Of a stretch of 64,000 nucleotides of DNA, positions 18,047 to 29,300 are shown one piece after another. This stretch comes from Flavobacterium sp. LHD-80 (GTDB lineage Bacteria; Bacteroidota; Bacteroidia; Flavobacteriales; Flavobacteriaceae), in the NCBI RefSeq assembly GCF_030929605.1, contig NZ_JAVFVS010000009.1, positions 124,001 through 188,000 on the forward strand, in the 5' to 3' direction. Numbering within the stretch: position 1 is the first letter of the stretch; each line of letters begins with the position of its first letter. The notes under the pieces are model-generated. The model searched no databases. It was given only the letters and a program-made list of their open reading frames with translations, and was not told where the DNA came from. The position numbers and the translations under genes were made by a program.

Positions 18047-19684
18047 TTATTTATAATTTCCAACATACGTCACCACTGACCTTGCAGGAATTTCCAAACT
18101 CCCCGCATCAACCGCTGTTCCTTTTTTCAAACTTAAAGTTTCGGAAGTTGTATAAGGTGTTAATTTATTATCAGTCAAAGCTCCTCCTGCAAGATTCAAT
18201 TTATAGGCTTTCGCCGATTTGCTAATGTTGACTGCAACAATTACCAGTTTTTTAGTCGCAGCATCTTTATAAGCCGTTACCATGACATCGTTTAAAGTTG
18301 TTGCATTGTCAACACTCGGAATTTGAACTCTTACCATTCCCGGTTTTACGAAAAACGAAAAGTTTCCTAAAGCCCAAAGTGTTTTTGAATCTCTAATGTA
18401 TCCGTCGTTTTTGCAATAATCAGCATTTCCGGCTCCGTTGCTTGCATTATCATCAACATGAATCAAACCGTCCTTGTAATCGCCACGGCTAATTGCTGTC
18501 CACCATTGCCAAGAAGTAACACCTCCAAGCGCAATATCAGTAGAAATAATACGTGCTGTCCAAAGTGCAAGTGGCATTCCTAAATCTCTTCCTGCTCCTG
18601 CTCCGCCTGGTAATTCAGCAGTTCCCGGACTTTCTAAAACACAATATTCAGAAGACCAAAGACTCACGCCACCAACCGACTGAATTCTTGAAGCTGCCGC
18701 TTGTCTTGACGAAATCATTTCGCTCAAAGGCCAAGCTTGCCAGTAGCTATGTCCAGAAATGGTTTTCTTTACATTGCTTAAACCTGTGATTTTTTTAGCT
18801 GAATTTGGCGCAAAGAAATAATCAATTTGATTTGACCTGCTTTCTTTTCCAGAAACTGTTTTATAAAGTGATTCATAAGATCCCGCTTCTCCAACAACAA
18901 TTTGAGCAGCTAGCCCTTTAGCTTGCAATTTTGGAGACAAAACATTTACAAAACTGTAAATATTTGCATTTGTAGCTGGCGAACCTTCCTGTCCAGAGCC
19001 GTCCCATTCGTATTGCGGTTCGTTAAACGGACTCACATAATCGATTGTTAAACCGTGTTCTGTTTTTAATTTATCTAAAGAATTCACCCAGAAATCAGCC
19101 AATTCAGGCATTTTTCCATCTTTCAAATTATAAAATTCTTTGATGCTTGCGTGGGCTTTTCCGTTTTGAGTTAAATAAACTGGAGCGCTATTTGCAAAGG
19201 CCAACAATTTTTCAACACCACGTTCTTTTGCCGCTTTCATAAACCAAACCTGACCGGCTTGTTTGTTCATATTATAACTTACACCGTCGGTTGTGAAACA
19301 TTCTGTACGTCTCCATTCGTCTGTTATATCACTTGCATCGCCTTGTTCCGTACTTCCTGCGCCAAGGTTGAAACGCCATAATGAAAGTCCGATTCCTTTT
19401 GGATTTCCGTCCGCATCAACTTCTTTGCTGAATAATAAATCGGCTATTTTATTTCTTTTATCAGAAGGCCAATTTTTTCCGATAAAATTAGTTTGCCAAG
19501 CATCAGAAGCTCCAAAGCTTTCCATAGTTTGAAGCGTCATATCTAGATTTACACTCAATTCAGCTATCGAATTTTCTGAGCCTGAATTATCTGCTTTTTC
19601 AGAATCGCAAGCCACAAAAAGTGAGCTAGCGAAAAGTAAGCCTGCACACAGCAGACTTACTTTATTTTGATTATTAAACCTCAT
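18047..19684 (-). CDS. GH30 glycosidase, probable endo-beta-1,6-galactanase (lipoprotein)
   Basis: 545 aa. The leader ends in the lipobox FVAC followed by DSEKADNSGSE, an acidic stretch of the kind that sends lipoproteins to the outer surface in Bacteroidota. The GH30 barrel shows QTMESFGASDAWQTNF, the acid/base Glu in SPFNEPQYEW and the nucleophile Glu in WSSEYCVLE, matching the downstream paralogue over its full length. It starts 1 bp after the SusD stop, so it is the first enzyme of the operon and probably acts at the surface beside SusC/SusD. Substrate by inference: beta-1,6-galactan. Confidence 0.84.
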   Translation of the reverse strand: MRFNNQNKVSLLCAGLLFASSLFVACDSEKADNSGSENSIAELSVNLDMTLQTMESFGASDAWQTNFIGKNWPSDKRNKIADLLFSKEVDADGNPKGIGLSLWRFNLGAGSTEQGDASDITDEWRRTECFTTDGVSYNMNKQAGQVWFMKAAKERGVEKLLAFANSAPVYLTQNGKAHASIKEFYNLKDGKMPELADFWVNSLDKLKTEHGLTIDYVSPFNEPQYEWDGSGQEGSPATNANIYSFVNVLSPKLQAKGLAAQIVVGEAGSYESLYKTVSGKESRSNQIDYFFAPNSAKKITGLSNVKKTISGHSYWQAWPLSEMISSRQAAASRIQSVGGVSLWSSEYCVLESPGTAELPGGAGAGRDLGMPLALWTARIISTDIALGGVTSWQWWTAISRGDYKDGLIHVDDNASNGAGNADYCKNDGYIRDSKTLWALGNFSFFVKPGMVRVQIPSVDNATTLNDVMVTAYKDAATKKLVIVAVNISKSAKAYKLNLAGGALTDNKLTPYTTSETLSLKKGTAVDAGSLEIPARSVVTYVGNYK

Positions 19685-19685
19685 T

Positions 19686-21287
19686 TTAATAACCAGGATT
19701 TTGAGTGATCAACCCGCCACTTAAATCAATTTCTAACTGAGGAATTGGCCATAATAAGTTTTTCGCAGGATTAAAATTGATTCCTTTATCCTGTGGTTCT
19801 CTCAAGTTTGTAGTTTCGTAAGGATCTGTTGAACTCAAGTTGTATTTCACGAAAGTTCCGTTTGGTCCCATTAAAGATTCAATAACTGGTCTTCCTGTTG
19901 TTGGGTCTTTTTCACGACGAATATCATATAAACGTAACCCTTCAAAAGCCAATTCTAAACGACGCTCTTTATAAATTTGTCTCAATAAAGTTGGTCCAGA
20001 AAGTCCTGTTTTTGGATCTAATTTTACACGCGCTCTGATGATGTTGATATCCGCTAAAGCGTCTCCACCTGTGTGGTAACTTGCTTCTGCTCTTGTCAAA
20101 TACATTTCAGCCAAACGAATCAATGGAATGTTTAATGGTAAGTGACCATCTTTTTTATCTAATGAACGGCGTGTTGCAATTGGAATATAATATTTACGAC
20201 AAATACGACCCGATTTATTATCATTTAAGCTGAATTTGTGCGTTGGGTTTAAAACCTCATCACCGTAAGCCGCTTCGCCCCATTTTGTGATTGTACTTCT
20301 GCGACGGATCACGTCATTTTCAGATAAATAAGCATTTTCTAAATCACTTGTTGGCATACACCATCCCCAGCCATCAAGAACATCAGCAGCATCATTGCTT
20401 GGGAAATTCTTTTTGTCTTCGCCTCTTGCTCCAGCTAAAGTAGGAAGCATAGAACCTAAACTTTTATCTTGAACAGATGATGATTGTGCTTCAAGAATTG
20501 ACTCTACTCCGTTATGATTATTTACATTCCAGATATTCAAGAAATCAGCTTCAAGTGCATAAGGACCTTCAGAAATTACTTTGTTTGAATATAATTTTGC
20601 ATCGGCCCATTTTTCTTGGAACAATGTTACACGAGCCAATAATGCATAAGCAGCCCATTTGTTTATTCTTCCTTGTCTGTTAACTGCAACAGTTTCTAAT
20701 TTTGCGGCAGATTCTTTAAGATCGGCTTCAATTTGTGTATAAACCTCTGCTACTGAATTACGCTTTAAAGTCAAATCGCCAGTTCCCAGAGACTTTGTAT
20801 ATACCGGAACTCCTCCAAAAAGATTTACCAATTCATAATAGCAATAAGCTCTCACAAAAAGAGATTCTCCCATATACTGATTTTTTTGAGCTTCGGTAAT
20901 TGGCGATGCAGCCATTTTCTCTAAACCAATATTAGCCGACTGAATCGTATAAAAATGTGCTGTGTAAATACTGTTCATATCACCCATATTATCAGGCGTA
21001 ATGATGTATTGCGAACACGGTCTGTGCGCGCCACTGTCTTGTCCTGTGTTACCCATCCAGGCATCATCAGTAGACATTTCGTTGGTAACTCTTGGCGCAA
21101 CTAAAGTCCACCAATCATTCGGAATTAACAATCTACGTGTTAATTCATTGGTGTAATTTTCGCACTCTTGTGCTGTTTTAAAGTAATTCTCTAAGGTCTG
21201 AGTTCCTCTTTGTTCTTTTTCAATAAAATCGCTGCAAGAAACTGCTAGTAGAGAAAAAGTGATTATTGATACTATTATTTTTTTCAT
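19686..21287 (-). CDS. SusD/RagB family glycan-binding lipoprotein
   Basis: 533 aa, lipobox AVSC (Cys19) followed by SDFIEKEQRGT. It has the SusD pattern: N-terminal ENYFKTAQECENYTNELTRR, TPR-type helices with SLFVRAYCYYELVNLFGGVPVYT, WAAYALLARVTLFQEKWADAKLYSNKVI, and the C-terminal ending YKERRLELAFEGLRLYDIRR and LLWPIPQLEIDLSGGL. SusD caps the SusC barrel and binds the oligosaccharide. It starts 11 bp after susC and ends 1 bp before the GH30 gene. Confidence 0.95.
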   Translation of the reverse strand: MKKIIVSIITFSLLAVSCSDFIEKEQRGTQTLENYFKTAQECENYTNELTRRLLIPNDWWTLVAPRVTNEMSTDDAWMGNTGQDSGAHRPCSQYIITPDNMGDMNSIYTAHFYTIQSANIGLEKMAASPITEAQKNQYMGESLFVRAYCYYELVNLFGGVPVYTKSLGTGDLTLKRNSVAEVYTQIEADLKESAAKLETVAVNRQGRINKWAAYALLARVTLFQEKWADAKLYSNKVISEGPYALEADFLNIWNVNNHNGVESILEAQSSSVQDKSLGSMLPTLAGARGEDKKNFPSNDAADVLDGWGWCMPTSDLENAYLSENDVIRRRSTITKWGEAAYGDEVLNPTHKFSLNDNKSGRICRKYYIPIATRRSLDKKDGHLPLNIPLIRLAEMYLTRAEASYHTGGDALADINIIRARVKLDPKTGLSGPTLLRQIYKERRLELAFEGLRLYDIRREKDPTTGRPVIESLMGPNGTFVKYNLSSTDPYETTNLREPQDKGINFNPAKNLLWPIPQLEIDLSGGLITQNPGY

Positions 21288-21298
21288 GATCGTTTTTG

Positions 21299-24200
21299 TT
21301 AAAATGCTACATTAAGCCCCATCAAGATTGTTGGCTGTACAGGATAATTCCATCCTGCGAAACCTGATCCTAAAACATCTCCACCTACTTCAGGATCAAC
21401 ACCTGAAAATTTTGTCCATGTCCATAAATTTTGTCCAGACAATGAGATTCTTAATTTATCTAAACCAAATTTGTTATAGAATGAGAATCCAACTTGTAAG
21501 TTTTTCATACGTACATACGATGCGTCTTCAACATAAAGAGAAGAGAATTTCGTGAAGTTTTCGTTGTTATCATCTTTAGATAAACGAGGAATACGACTTG
21601 ATGTTCCTTCTCCGTGCCAAGCTAAATCTGATAAATCACTTACTTTGTTTGTCAAACTTGCACCATTGTATAAATCTGAAATATTTTGGTTAACCAAATC
21701 ATTTCCAATGCTTGAGTAGAAGTTTGCTACTAAATCAAATTGTTTGTATGCAAAAGTCAAATTAAGTCCCACGTTATAATCAGCCCATGGTGTACCAATT
21801 TTAGTTCTGTCTTTATCGTCAATTTTTCCATCGCCATTGATATCTTTAAAACGAACATCTCCTACTTGTGCATAAGGCTGTAATTTTGTTCCGTGTTCAT
21901 CTGTATGTGAGTTTAATTCCGTTTGATTTTGGAACAATCCATCAGCAACATATCCGTAAAAATATCCAGGTTCATTGCCTTCTACAGTTAAAGTTCTGTT
22001 GCTTGAACCGTATAATTTTTCACCGTCAGCAGATAAATTCACCATTTTTACATTTACAGTTGTAAAAGTCAAATCGGCACCATATGAGAAATCACCTTTT
22101 TTATCTTTGAATGAAACCAATAAATCAACACCATTAGATTTCATAGAACCTACATTTGTCCACATTGTAGAATATCCAGGGAAACCACTGTACGTTGGAA
22201 ATTGTTTTAAAAACAACATATCTTTAGTTTCCTTTTGATAATATTCTAAAGATCCTGAAAGTTTGTTTTTCCATAATCCGAAATCAAGTCCAAACGAAAT
22301 ATCTTCAACAGTTTCCCATTTAATGTCTTTGTTTGCCATTGTAGAAGGATAAGAAGTATCAGCAATATCACTTCCGATAGGATAAAAACCTTGCCCAATG
22401 TTTGATTGATAAACTGCATCTTTCAGGTTTTGATTTCCTACTTTACCCCAACCTGCTCTAAATCTAAGATCGCTCAAAACATCTTTTGTAGATTCCATAA
22501 AATCTTCATTCAAAATTCTCCAAGAAACCGATGCAGAAGGGAAATTTGCCCATTTGTTGTTTTCCATGAATTTAGAAGAACCATCACGTCTGAAAGTACC
22601 TGTGAAATAATATTTTCCGTCATAGTTATAAGAAAAACGAGAAATATAAGACATCAAAGAATTCGACGTTTTATTACCGCTACTATTGCGGTTTTTAGTA
22701 GCTGCATCTAATTCTCTCATAGTGTCAGAGTTGTTTGGAACTCCTTCTCCATAGCCCCAAACCTTGCTTTGGTTGTATTCTTCCATTGTATTACCAATCA
22801 TTAAAGACGCATTGTGTTTTTCTGCGAACGTTCTAGTATAGGTAATTGTGTTTTGCCAAGACCAGTTAACATCTGTAGTGTTCCATTTTTCAACGCTATT
22901 GATTTCTGCTTTTTCGTGAGCTGCATCAATTACGAAGTCTGGGCTGAATTTATTTCTGACAATATCTCCAACTTCAACAGAAGCTTGTGAACGAATCACC
23001 AAACCTTTGATTGGAGCATATTGCAAATATCCATTTGTATTTAAGTTGTATTGATCTGTAAAATCATCATAACGTTTTACCGCTGCAACCGGATTCCAGA
23101 TATAAGAAGGAGAACGTGCATAAATGCTGTATTCGTTTTCTGTCCCGTTTAATTGATCTGCTGGTTTGTAAATTGGCGTAATTGGATCAACTTTATCAAA
23201 ATCAGCCCAGTTTCCTGGTGAACCATACGTTTCGTAACGAGGATTTAGAGTAATTCCGGCTGAGAATTTATCAGAGAATTTAAAATCATTGGCAATTCTC
23301 ATTGTGATTCTTTCCCATCCTCCAACTTCATACATCGATTCAGAGTTGTAATAGTTCAAACTAACTGCAAACGTATGTTTATCTGAACCTCCAGTTACTC
23401 CAAGCGATGCATTTGTTACAGGAGAAGCTTTTCTAATTCCAGCATCCCACCAGTCTGTTGTTTTTCCTTTGTATTGAGAAGGATTTGGCAAATAATCAGA
23501 ATATCCCGAATTGTTGTATGCTGTATTCATCATTGTTGCATACCCCTCGGCATCAGCCATATTGTATGGATTATTCATCATCTGCATACCAGAACTTAAG
23601 TCAAAGTTGAATCTTGTTTTTCCTGCTTTTCCTTTTTTAGTTGTAATCAAGATAACACCATTTGAAGCTCTAGAACCGTAAATTGCACTCGCAGAAGCAT
23701 CTTTTAAAACTTCCATCGATTCAATTTCGTTATTGCTCAAAAAGTTGATGCTTGTTCCCATCGGGATTCCGTCAACCACATAAAGCGGATCTGTACTTAA
23801 GTTTACTGTCGAAATACCACGAATCAAAACTCTAGGTTGTGCACCAGGTCCTCCAGCTCCAGTAACCTGTACTCCAGATACTTTTCCTTGCAAAGACTCC
23901 GCTACGTTACCTACTGTCATGGTTTGTAATTCTTTTCCTTTTACTGAAGAAATTGAACTTGTTACATCGCTCTTTTTTACAGCAGCATAACCAACCACAA
24001 CAATTTCATCTAAGGCTTGACTTGATTCTTCTAATACGACATCAAAAGAAGTTTTGTCTCCAACCGGAATTACTTTATTGGCGAAACCAACAAAAGAAAA
24101 TTCGATCTGCGCATTTTTATTTGGAACACTGATGGTAAAATTTCCGTCAAAATCAGTTGACGTTGTTGTTGAAGTTCCTTTCACAAGTAAATTTACTCCG

Positions 24201-24310
24201 GGAATTGGCACGGCACCTTTATCTTTAACAGTACCCGTTATTTTTATTTGTCCAAATGATACCGCAGTACACATTAAGGCAATAAAAAATCCTATATATT
24301 TAAATTTCAT
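21299..24310 (-). CDS. SusC/RagA family TonB-dependent outer membrane transporter
   Basis: 1003 aa. Signal peptide ending AVSFG before QIK; carboxypeptidase-regulatory-like domain (ITGTVKDKGAVPIPGVNLLV, then DFDGNFTI); TonB-box region DEIVVVGYAAVKKSD; plug domain with GKVSGVQV, PRVLIRGISTVN and DPLYVVDGIPMG; then a large beta-barrel ending YPVQPTILMGLNVAF with a terminal Phe. It imports oligosaccharides with the SusD protein encoded 11 bp downstream. It lies 42 bp downstream of the SusE-like gene, so the binder precedes the transporter, which is not the most common order. Confidence 0.96.
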   Translation of the reverse strand: MKFKYIGFFIALMCTAVSFGQIKITGTVKDKGAVPIPGVNLLVKGTSTTTSTDFDGNFTISVPNKNAQIEFSFVGFANKVIPVGDKTSFDVVLEESSQALDEIVVVGYAAVKKSDVTSSISSVKGKELQTMTVGNVAESLQGKVSGVQVTGAGGPGAQPRVLIRGISTVNLSTDPLYVVDGIPMGTSINFLSNNEIESMEVLKDASASAIYGSRASNGVILITTKKGKAGKTRFNFDLSSGMQMMNNPYNMADAEGYATMMNTAYNNSGYSDYLPNPSQYKGKTTDWWDAGIRKASPVTNASLGVTGGSDKHTFAVSLNYYNSESMYEVGGWERITMRIANDFKFSDKFSAGITLNPRYETYGSPGNWADFDKVDPITPIYKPADQLNGTENEYSIYARSPSYIWNPVAAVKRYDDFTDQYNLNTNGYLQYAPIKGLVIRSQASVEVGDIVRNKFSPDFVIDAAHEKAEINSVEKWNTTDVNWSWQNTITYTRTFAEKHNASLMIGNTMEEYNQSKVWGYGEGVPNNSDTMRELDAATKNRNSSGNKTSNSLMSYISRFSYNYDGKYYFTGTFRRDGSSKFMENNKWANFPSASVSWRILNEDFMESTKDVLSDLRFRAGWGKVGNQNLKDAVYQSNIGQGFYPIGSDIADTSYPSTMANKDIKWETVEDISFGLDFGLWKNKLSGSLEYYQKETKDMLFLKQFPTYSGFPGYSTMWTNVGSMKSNGVDLLVSFKDKKGDFSYGADLTFTTVNVKMVNLSADGEKLYGSSNRTLTVEGNEPGYFYGYVADGLFQNQTELNSHTDEHGTKLQPYAQVGDVRFKDINGDGKIDDKDRTKIGTPWADYNVGLNLTFAYKQFDLVANFYSSIGNDLVNQNISDLYNGASLTNKVSDLSDLAWHGEGTSSRIPRLSKDDNNENFTKFSSLYVEDASYVRMKNLQVGFSFYNKFGLDKLRISLSGQNLWTWTKFSGVDPEVGGDVLGSGFAGWNYPVQPTILMGLNVAF

Positions 24311-24352
24311 ATTAAGCTGTTTTATTAATTAAATGTCACAACAAAGTCGTCA

Positions 24353-25750
24353 CTATTTTTTTGTTATAAATACTCTTTCTAACTCGGTATCAAGAACTAC
24401 TTTATAAACTCCCGCAGCTGCTGGATATTTAGCATTTCCGTTCTCTCCCGGCGACATTGTACAGATTCCATTTTTGATTAATCTCCAAGAAGGATCCCAC
24501 CATTGGCCTGTAAAAGTCGCTTCCATAGTTCCGGTTAAAGTGTATTCACCAACTAATTGATAAGGATTAGCTGAATTATTGCTTAAGTGCAATCCAGTCA
24601 TTACCCATGCATTCCAAGTATCCCAGTTAGCATCTTTGATACCGCCACCGCAAACACTTACAAATGGTTTTCTTAAAGCTGCATCGTCGTGCCATAATCC
24701 GTTAGCTATATCAGCCCATACTTTGCTTGTTGGCGTATATTTTTCAGCTGTATATTTTAAAGTATTCGGATTCACTTTAATTTTATAATATCCTTTTATA
24801 GGTAGAATAATTGGAGTCGATGTAACATCATCAACTAATTCTCCAGCAGTATTTAAACCAAAACAATGTGGCGCAAAATCGGATTCTTGACCTAAGAAAT
24901 AAACCTCCTTATTGTCCTTATCTGCGTAATATTTGAATTCAAAATCTTGTCCACTTTTTTCGTGGAAATACATTGGGACACCAACTGCATCTGTTGTCAG
25001 GTTAGTTCCTTTTGGCTGATCACATAAATAGATTGCCGGATACTCATTTGTAGCTACAATATTTACATTTAATGATCCTGTATTTGGAATTGCGAATTTA
25101 TCTTTAGCTGTAATCGTTAAAACATAATCTGCAGCAGTTACTGGCAAAGTATATGTTTTGTTGAATGTATAAGACTGAGGTGATCCTGTTAATTGAACCG
25201 TTTCATTAATGCCCAATGCTGCACATTGCACCTGAACATAATCAATACCTGAATCATCATTCACTACAAAATTCAAAGGCATTTTATTGCTTGTTGACAA
25301 CAAAATAACAGCGCCTTCTTTTGGTGAAACCATAGTGATTGACGGTGCAGCAAATTCTCCGTCTAAACGTAAATTGATTTCTTCATTAACAACATTTCCA
25401 GAAACGTCAGTAATAATCAATTTAATTTTGAAAGCTTCAGATGTTCCTCTGTTTGAAGGAACTTCAAAAAAATAACTTAAATCATACGATTTAAGCAAAG
25501 GATCTGTAGCGAATGCAATTACTTTATCAAGCGATAATTCTGGAATTTGAATTTGAACACTTTTCAATCCCAAATCATCGGCAAGAGCAGCTTTGATTTC
25601 GAATTTTCTGTTTGGCGCGCCATAAATTTCTTTAGTCGCCACTACTACCGTAGGATTATCAGATGGAGCAAAATCTGATTCGTTATTTTGACATCCGGTA
25701 AACACGATGGCAAAAAGGGCAAGAAAAAATAAAAATATATTTTTTTTCAT
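24353..25750 (-). CDS. SusE/F-like surface glycan-binding lipoprotein
   Basis: 465 aa, lipobox FTGC (Cys20) then QNNESDFAPSDN, an acidic export-type signal. Residues about 30-230 look like two Ig-type beta domains (KSVQIQIPELSLD, ITMVSPKEGAVILLS). The C-terminal half has the SusE/SusF pattern of bind modules ending in KGYYKIKVNPNTLKY and GVYKVVLDTELERVFITKK. No catalytic motif is seen. It is the first gene of the PUL operon after a 639-bp leader and probably presents the polysaccharide to the GH30 lipoprotein and SusCD. Ligand by inference: arabinogalactan. Confidence 0.8.
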   Translation of the reverse strand: MKKNIFLFFLALFAIVFTGCQNNESDFAPSDNPTVVVATKEIYGAPNRKFEIKAALADDLGLKSVQIQIPELSLDKVIAFATDPLLKSYDLSYFFEVPSNRGTSEAFKIKLIITDVSGNVVNEEINLRLDGEFAAPSITMVSPKEGAVILLSTSNKMPLNFVVNDDSGIDYVQVQCAALGINETVQLTGSPQSYTFNKTYTLPVTAADYVLTITAKDKFAIPNTGSLNVNIVATNEYPAIYLCDQPKGTNLTTDAVGVPMYFHEKSGQDFEFKYYADKDNKEVYFLGQESDFAPHCFGLNTAGELVDDVTSTPIILPIKGYYKIKVNPNTLKYTAEKYTPTSKVWADIANGLWHDDAALRKPFVSVCGGGIKDANWDTWNAWVMTGLHLSNNSANPYQLVGEYTLTGTMEATFTGQWWDPSWRLIKNGICTMSPGENGNAKYPAAAGVYKVVLDTELERVFITKK

Positions 25751-26389
25751 TTCTTAATTTTTAAGGTTAGGTCGGTTTTTTTATTAGTAAAGTGAATGTT
25801 GAAATAAATGAGCTGTACTCAATTTTGAAGAGCTAGATTGCGTTTTCTTTTTTGGCAAAGAAAACAGACAATTAAAAATCGGTGGTTTGGTTTTTGTCAT
25901 GTTAGTAAAGTTTGGTTAATATTCTTTTTTTTATTTTTTTCCTCTTAAACAATGAAGTTTTATTTTTTTTTGGCCCGCGTTTTTTTTCGCGGGCCAGATA
26001 AGTAAATACGTAAAACCAACTCTTACAATCACATTTTAAAGAAGGCTCAATTCTTTAAATAGATTAAAAAACTTATCAAAAAAATAACACTTATAATTCT
26101 ACACAGTAATACAACTTAATCATTACTATAGGTGCAAAGAAATGTTTAAAACACACTTCTAAGGAGGGGTAAAATGGAAAAAAAAGGAGGTCAAAATTGC
26201 AATTAATTATTATTTTGGATTAAAATTTACAGAGTATTAAAAAATATACGTGTATTTTTACATAATCTGCAATCATTGAAATATTCTTCATTTTAAGACT
26301 AAAACGTTTGAAATTTTTCAAAAAAAGATACTCCCAACCACAAAATGCGATTGAGTCTTTAAGAAAATGTAAAGTCTGAAAAATGGTTT
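25751..26389. promoter_or_regulatory. Long non-coding leader between HTCS gene and PUL operon
   Basis: 639 bp without a credible gene. It should hold the HTCS-controlled promoter of the operon starting at 25750 and the 3' end of the HTCS transcript. The outstanding element is a GC-rich hairpin: TGGCCCGCG at 25971-25979 and its exact complement at 25988-25996, with an eight-base homopolymer loop. On the minus strand the hairpin is followed by A residues, not T, so it does not look like a terminator for either strand. No clear TAnnTTTG promoter box could be assigned. Confidence 0.5.
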
Positions 26390-29300
26390 TTAACTGATAA
26401 TATTCAAATCGGAGTTAAAAGAGCTCTTATATTTTTTAATATACTCTGAAGGCGTCATTCCAAAAAGTTTCACAAACTGCTGTCTAAAATATTTAGGATC
26501 TTCAAAACCAACTTCGGCACTTGCCTGTGCAATATTCATGTCTTCTGTAAGCATCAACATCGCCGCTCTTCGAATCCGGAGAGATCGAATAAAAGCATTT
26601 AATGTCTGTCCTGAAATAATCTTGATTTTAGTATAAAGCGTTCTATGGCTCATTCCCATTTCTTGGGCAAAGGTTTTAATCGTAAAATCTTTTTTATGAA
26701 TATTGGCTTCTACAATATCAATACACTTTTTCAAGATAAATTGGTATTCTGCTGGAACTTTCTGTGTATTTTCCTTTAATGTAATACTGTCTAAGAAATA
26801 TGTTCTAAGATTGCTTCTGTTTTTTAATAAAGATTCCACGCGCGCAACCAGAATATCATCATCGAAAGGTTTCATGATATAATCATCGGCACCATCGCTG
26901 ATTCCCTGCAAATGCGTTTCAGGATTTTTTGAAGCCGTCAATAAAATAACCGGGATATGAGACAAATCATTGCTTTCTTTTATTTTTCGGCAAAGCTCAA
27001 GACCGTCCATCTGCTCCATAGTGATGTCACTAATTACCAAGTCAGGTTTGTGCTTTTTGGTTAGTTTCAAACCTTCTTCTCCATTTTCAGCACTGTACAC
27101 CATGTAGTTTTCCGAAAACATTTTGATCAAATAATTTCTGATATCATCATTATCATCTATAATCAATACGGTTCGTTTTTCAGTCAACATTACAGTTTGA
27201 AAATCTGTTTCAGAAACTTGATTATTAACCAAATTAATCTCTTCAGAATCATCAATATTCAATTCATCAAACAATTGACTTCTTTGCTGCACATCATTTG
27301 TTATAACGGCATTTTCAAAATGACTGTTTCCTTTTAAAAATGTCAGTTTAAAAATACTTCCTTTCCCTATTTCACTGCTACAACTTACTTTTCCTTTGTG
27401 CTTGTCAACAAAGTATTTCACAATAAAAAGCCCAATTCCAAAACCGGTACTTATGGAAACTTTAGAATTAATTTGTCTGAATTTCTCAAAAATAACATCA
27501 ATATCCGCTTTATCAATTCCTTCGCCGCTGTCTAAAATTTCCATTTCGACATCTGAAATTGTTTCGGTTAATTTCAAACTAATTTCACCGCCAATTGGAG
27601 TATACTTAAAAGCATTAGACATTAAATTGAATAACGAAATTTCGATTTTTTCATAATCGCCAATAATCTCGATTTCATTATCTGGAATATAAAAATTGTA
27701 AGTGATGTTCTTATCTTTTGCCTGATTCACAAAACATTGATAGACTTCATTGCAAAGTTTATTTACATTTATAGGCGACAATCTTAACGAATCCGCATCG
27801 TTTTCAGCTTTTCTAAAAAGCAAAAGCTGATCAACCAAACTCAATAAACGTCTGGCATTTCGATGCGCAATAGCCAAGTCGCTTCCCGAAGATCCATTTT
27901 CGACACGTTCTTTCGCAACGGCTTTTTTCAGCGGATTGATAATCAGCGAAAGCGGCGTTCTAAATTCATGCGAGATATAGGTAAACATTGACGATTGTTT
28001 CTCGGCAATTTCTTTCTCTTTTTTGCTTTCTAATTCGGCAATTTTGACCTTATATTTTAAAGCTTCTTTATTTTTCTGATAATCCAAATACACAAAAAGT
28101 CCGCCCGCAATCGCAAGCAAATACAACGTATAAGCCCACCAAGTTCTGTACCAAGGCGGTAAAACCTGAATAGAAACCAGATTAACTTCTTTGTTCCAGC
28201 CTCCTTTAAAATTGGTTGTTTTTACTTTAAAAGTATAAGTTCCTTCAGGCAATCTCGAATAATTAGCTTTTCGGGCTTGACCCACATAATTCCATTGTTC
28301 GTCCCAGCCGTCTAAAAAATAAGCGTAATTTATTTTATCAGCATTGTTGTAGTCAATTGCGACAAATTCTAATGACAAAGCCGTTTGATCATAATCAAGC
28401 GTAACTTTTTTCAAATTACCCGAATCTGCTTCAGAAACCTCTACTTTGCTTTCTTCAATACTCTGATTGTTAACCGAAAAATCACTCAACAATAAATTAT
28501 TCTTCTGATTAAAACCTTTGATTGCTTCTGGAAAAAAGATATTAAAACCGTTGATTCCTCCGAATAGAAATTCTCCATCAGATAATTCGATTCCAGCATT
28601 AAAACTAAACTGATTGCTTTGCAAACCATCATTTACAGAAAAATTACGGAAGGTTTTTTGCTTTTTATCAAATCGGCAAACTCCGTTATAGGTACTCATC
28701 CAGAGATTTCCCTCTTTATCTTCAAGCAATCTCAAAATCGTGTTTGATGGCAAACCGTCGTCTGTCGTCAATCTTTTGAATTTATTTGTTTTTCGGTCAA
28801 ATAATAAAAGTCCGCCTTCTTGCGTTCCCAGCCAAAGATTTTTGTCTTTGTCCTCGTGAATATATCTGATTGTATTTCCAATGAAAGTTTTGTTGATTTT
28901 CTTGCTGTTTTTTTCAATCGAAAACAAACTGGTATAATTTCCGCCCCAAAGTTTTCCGTCGCTGGTTTCGGTCAAACATTGCAAGTTCGTAACCGATTTA
29001 TCAAAAAGTTCGAAACTGTTTTTTGTTCTGTCAAAATAGTATAGCGCACCTTCATTTGTTGCACTTGCCCAAATATTTGCTTTTGAATCTTTGTAAACAA
29101 ACCAGATGTTTTTTTCAATTTGCTTCGTAAACGGATTATAACAAGAATATTGTGTAACCGAATTGTTCTTCGGATTAATTTTATTGACGCCTCCAGCCCA
29201 AGTCGAAAGCCAGATTTCGTTATTATTATCCCGAATAATTCCCGTAATAAACGGACTTGAAAGTTTATTCGCGTAATTACTATACGTATTATTTTTTCGG

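Noticed and set aside
25971..25996. Intrinsic terminator for the HTCS gene
   Set aside because: The HTCS is read on the minus strand, where the hairpin is followed by A residues; the T-run is on the wrong side for both strands.
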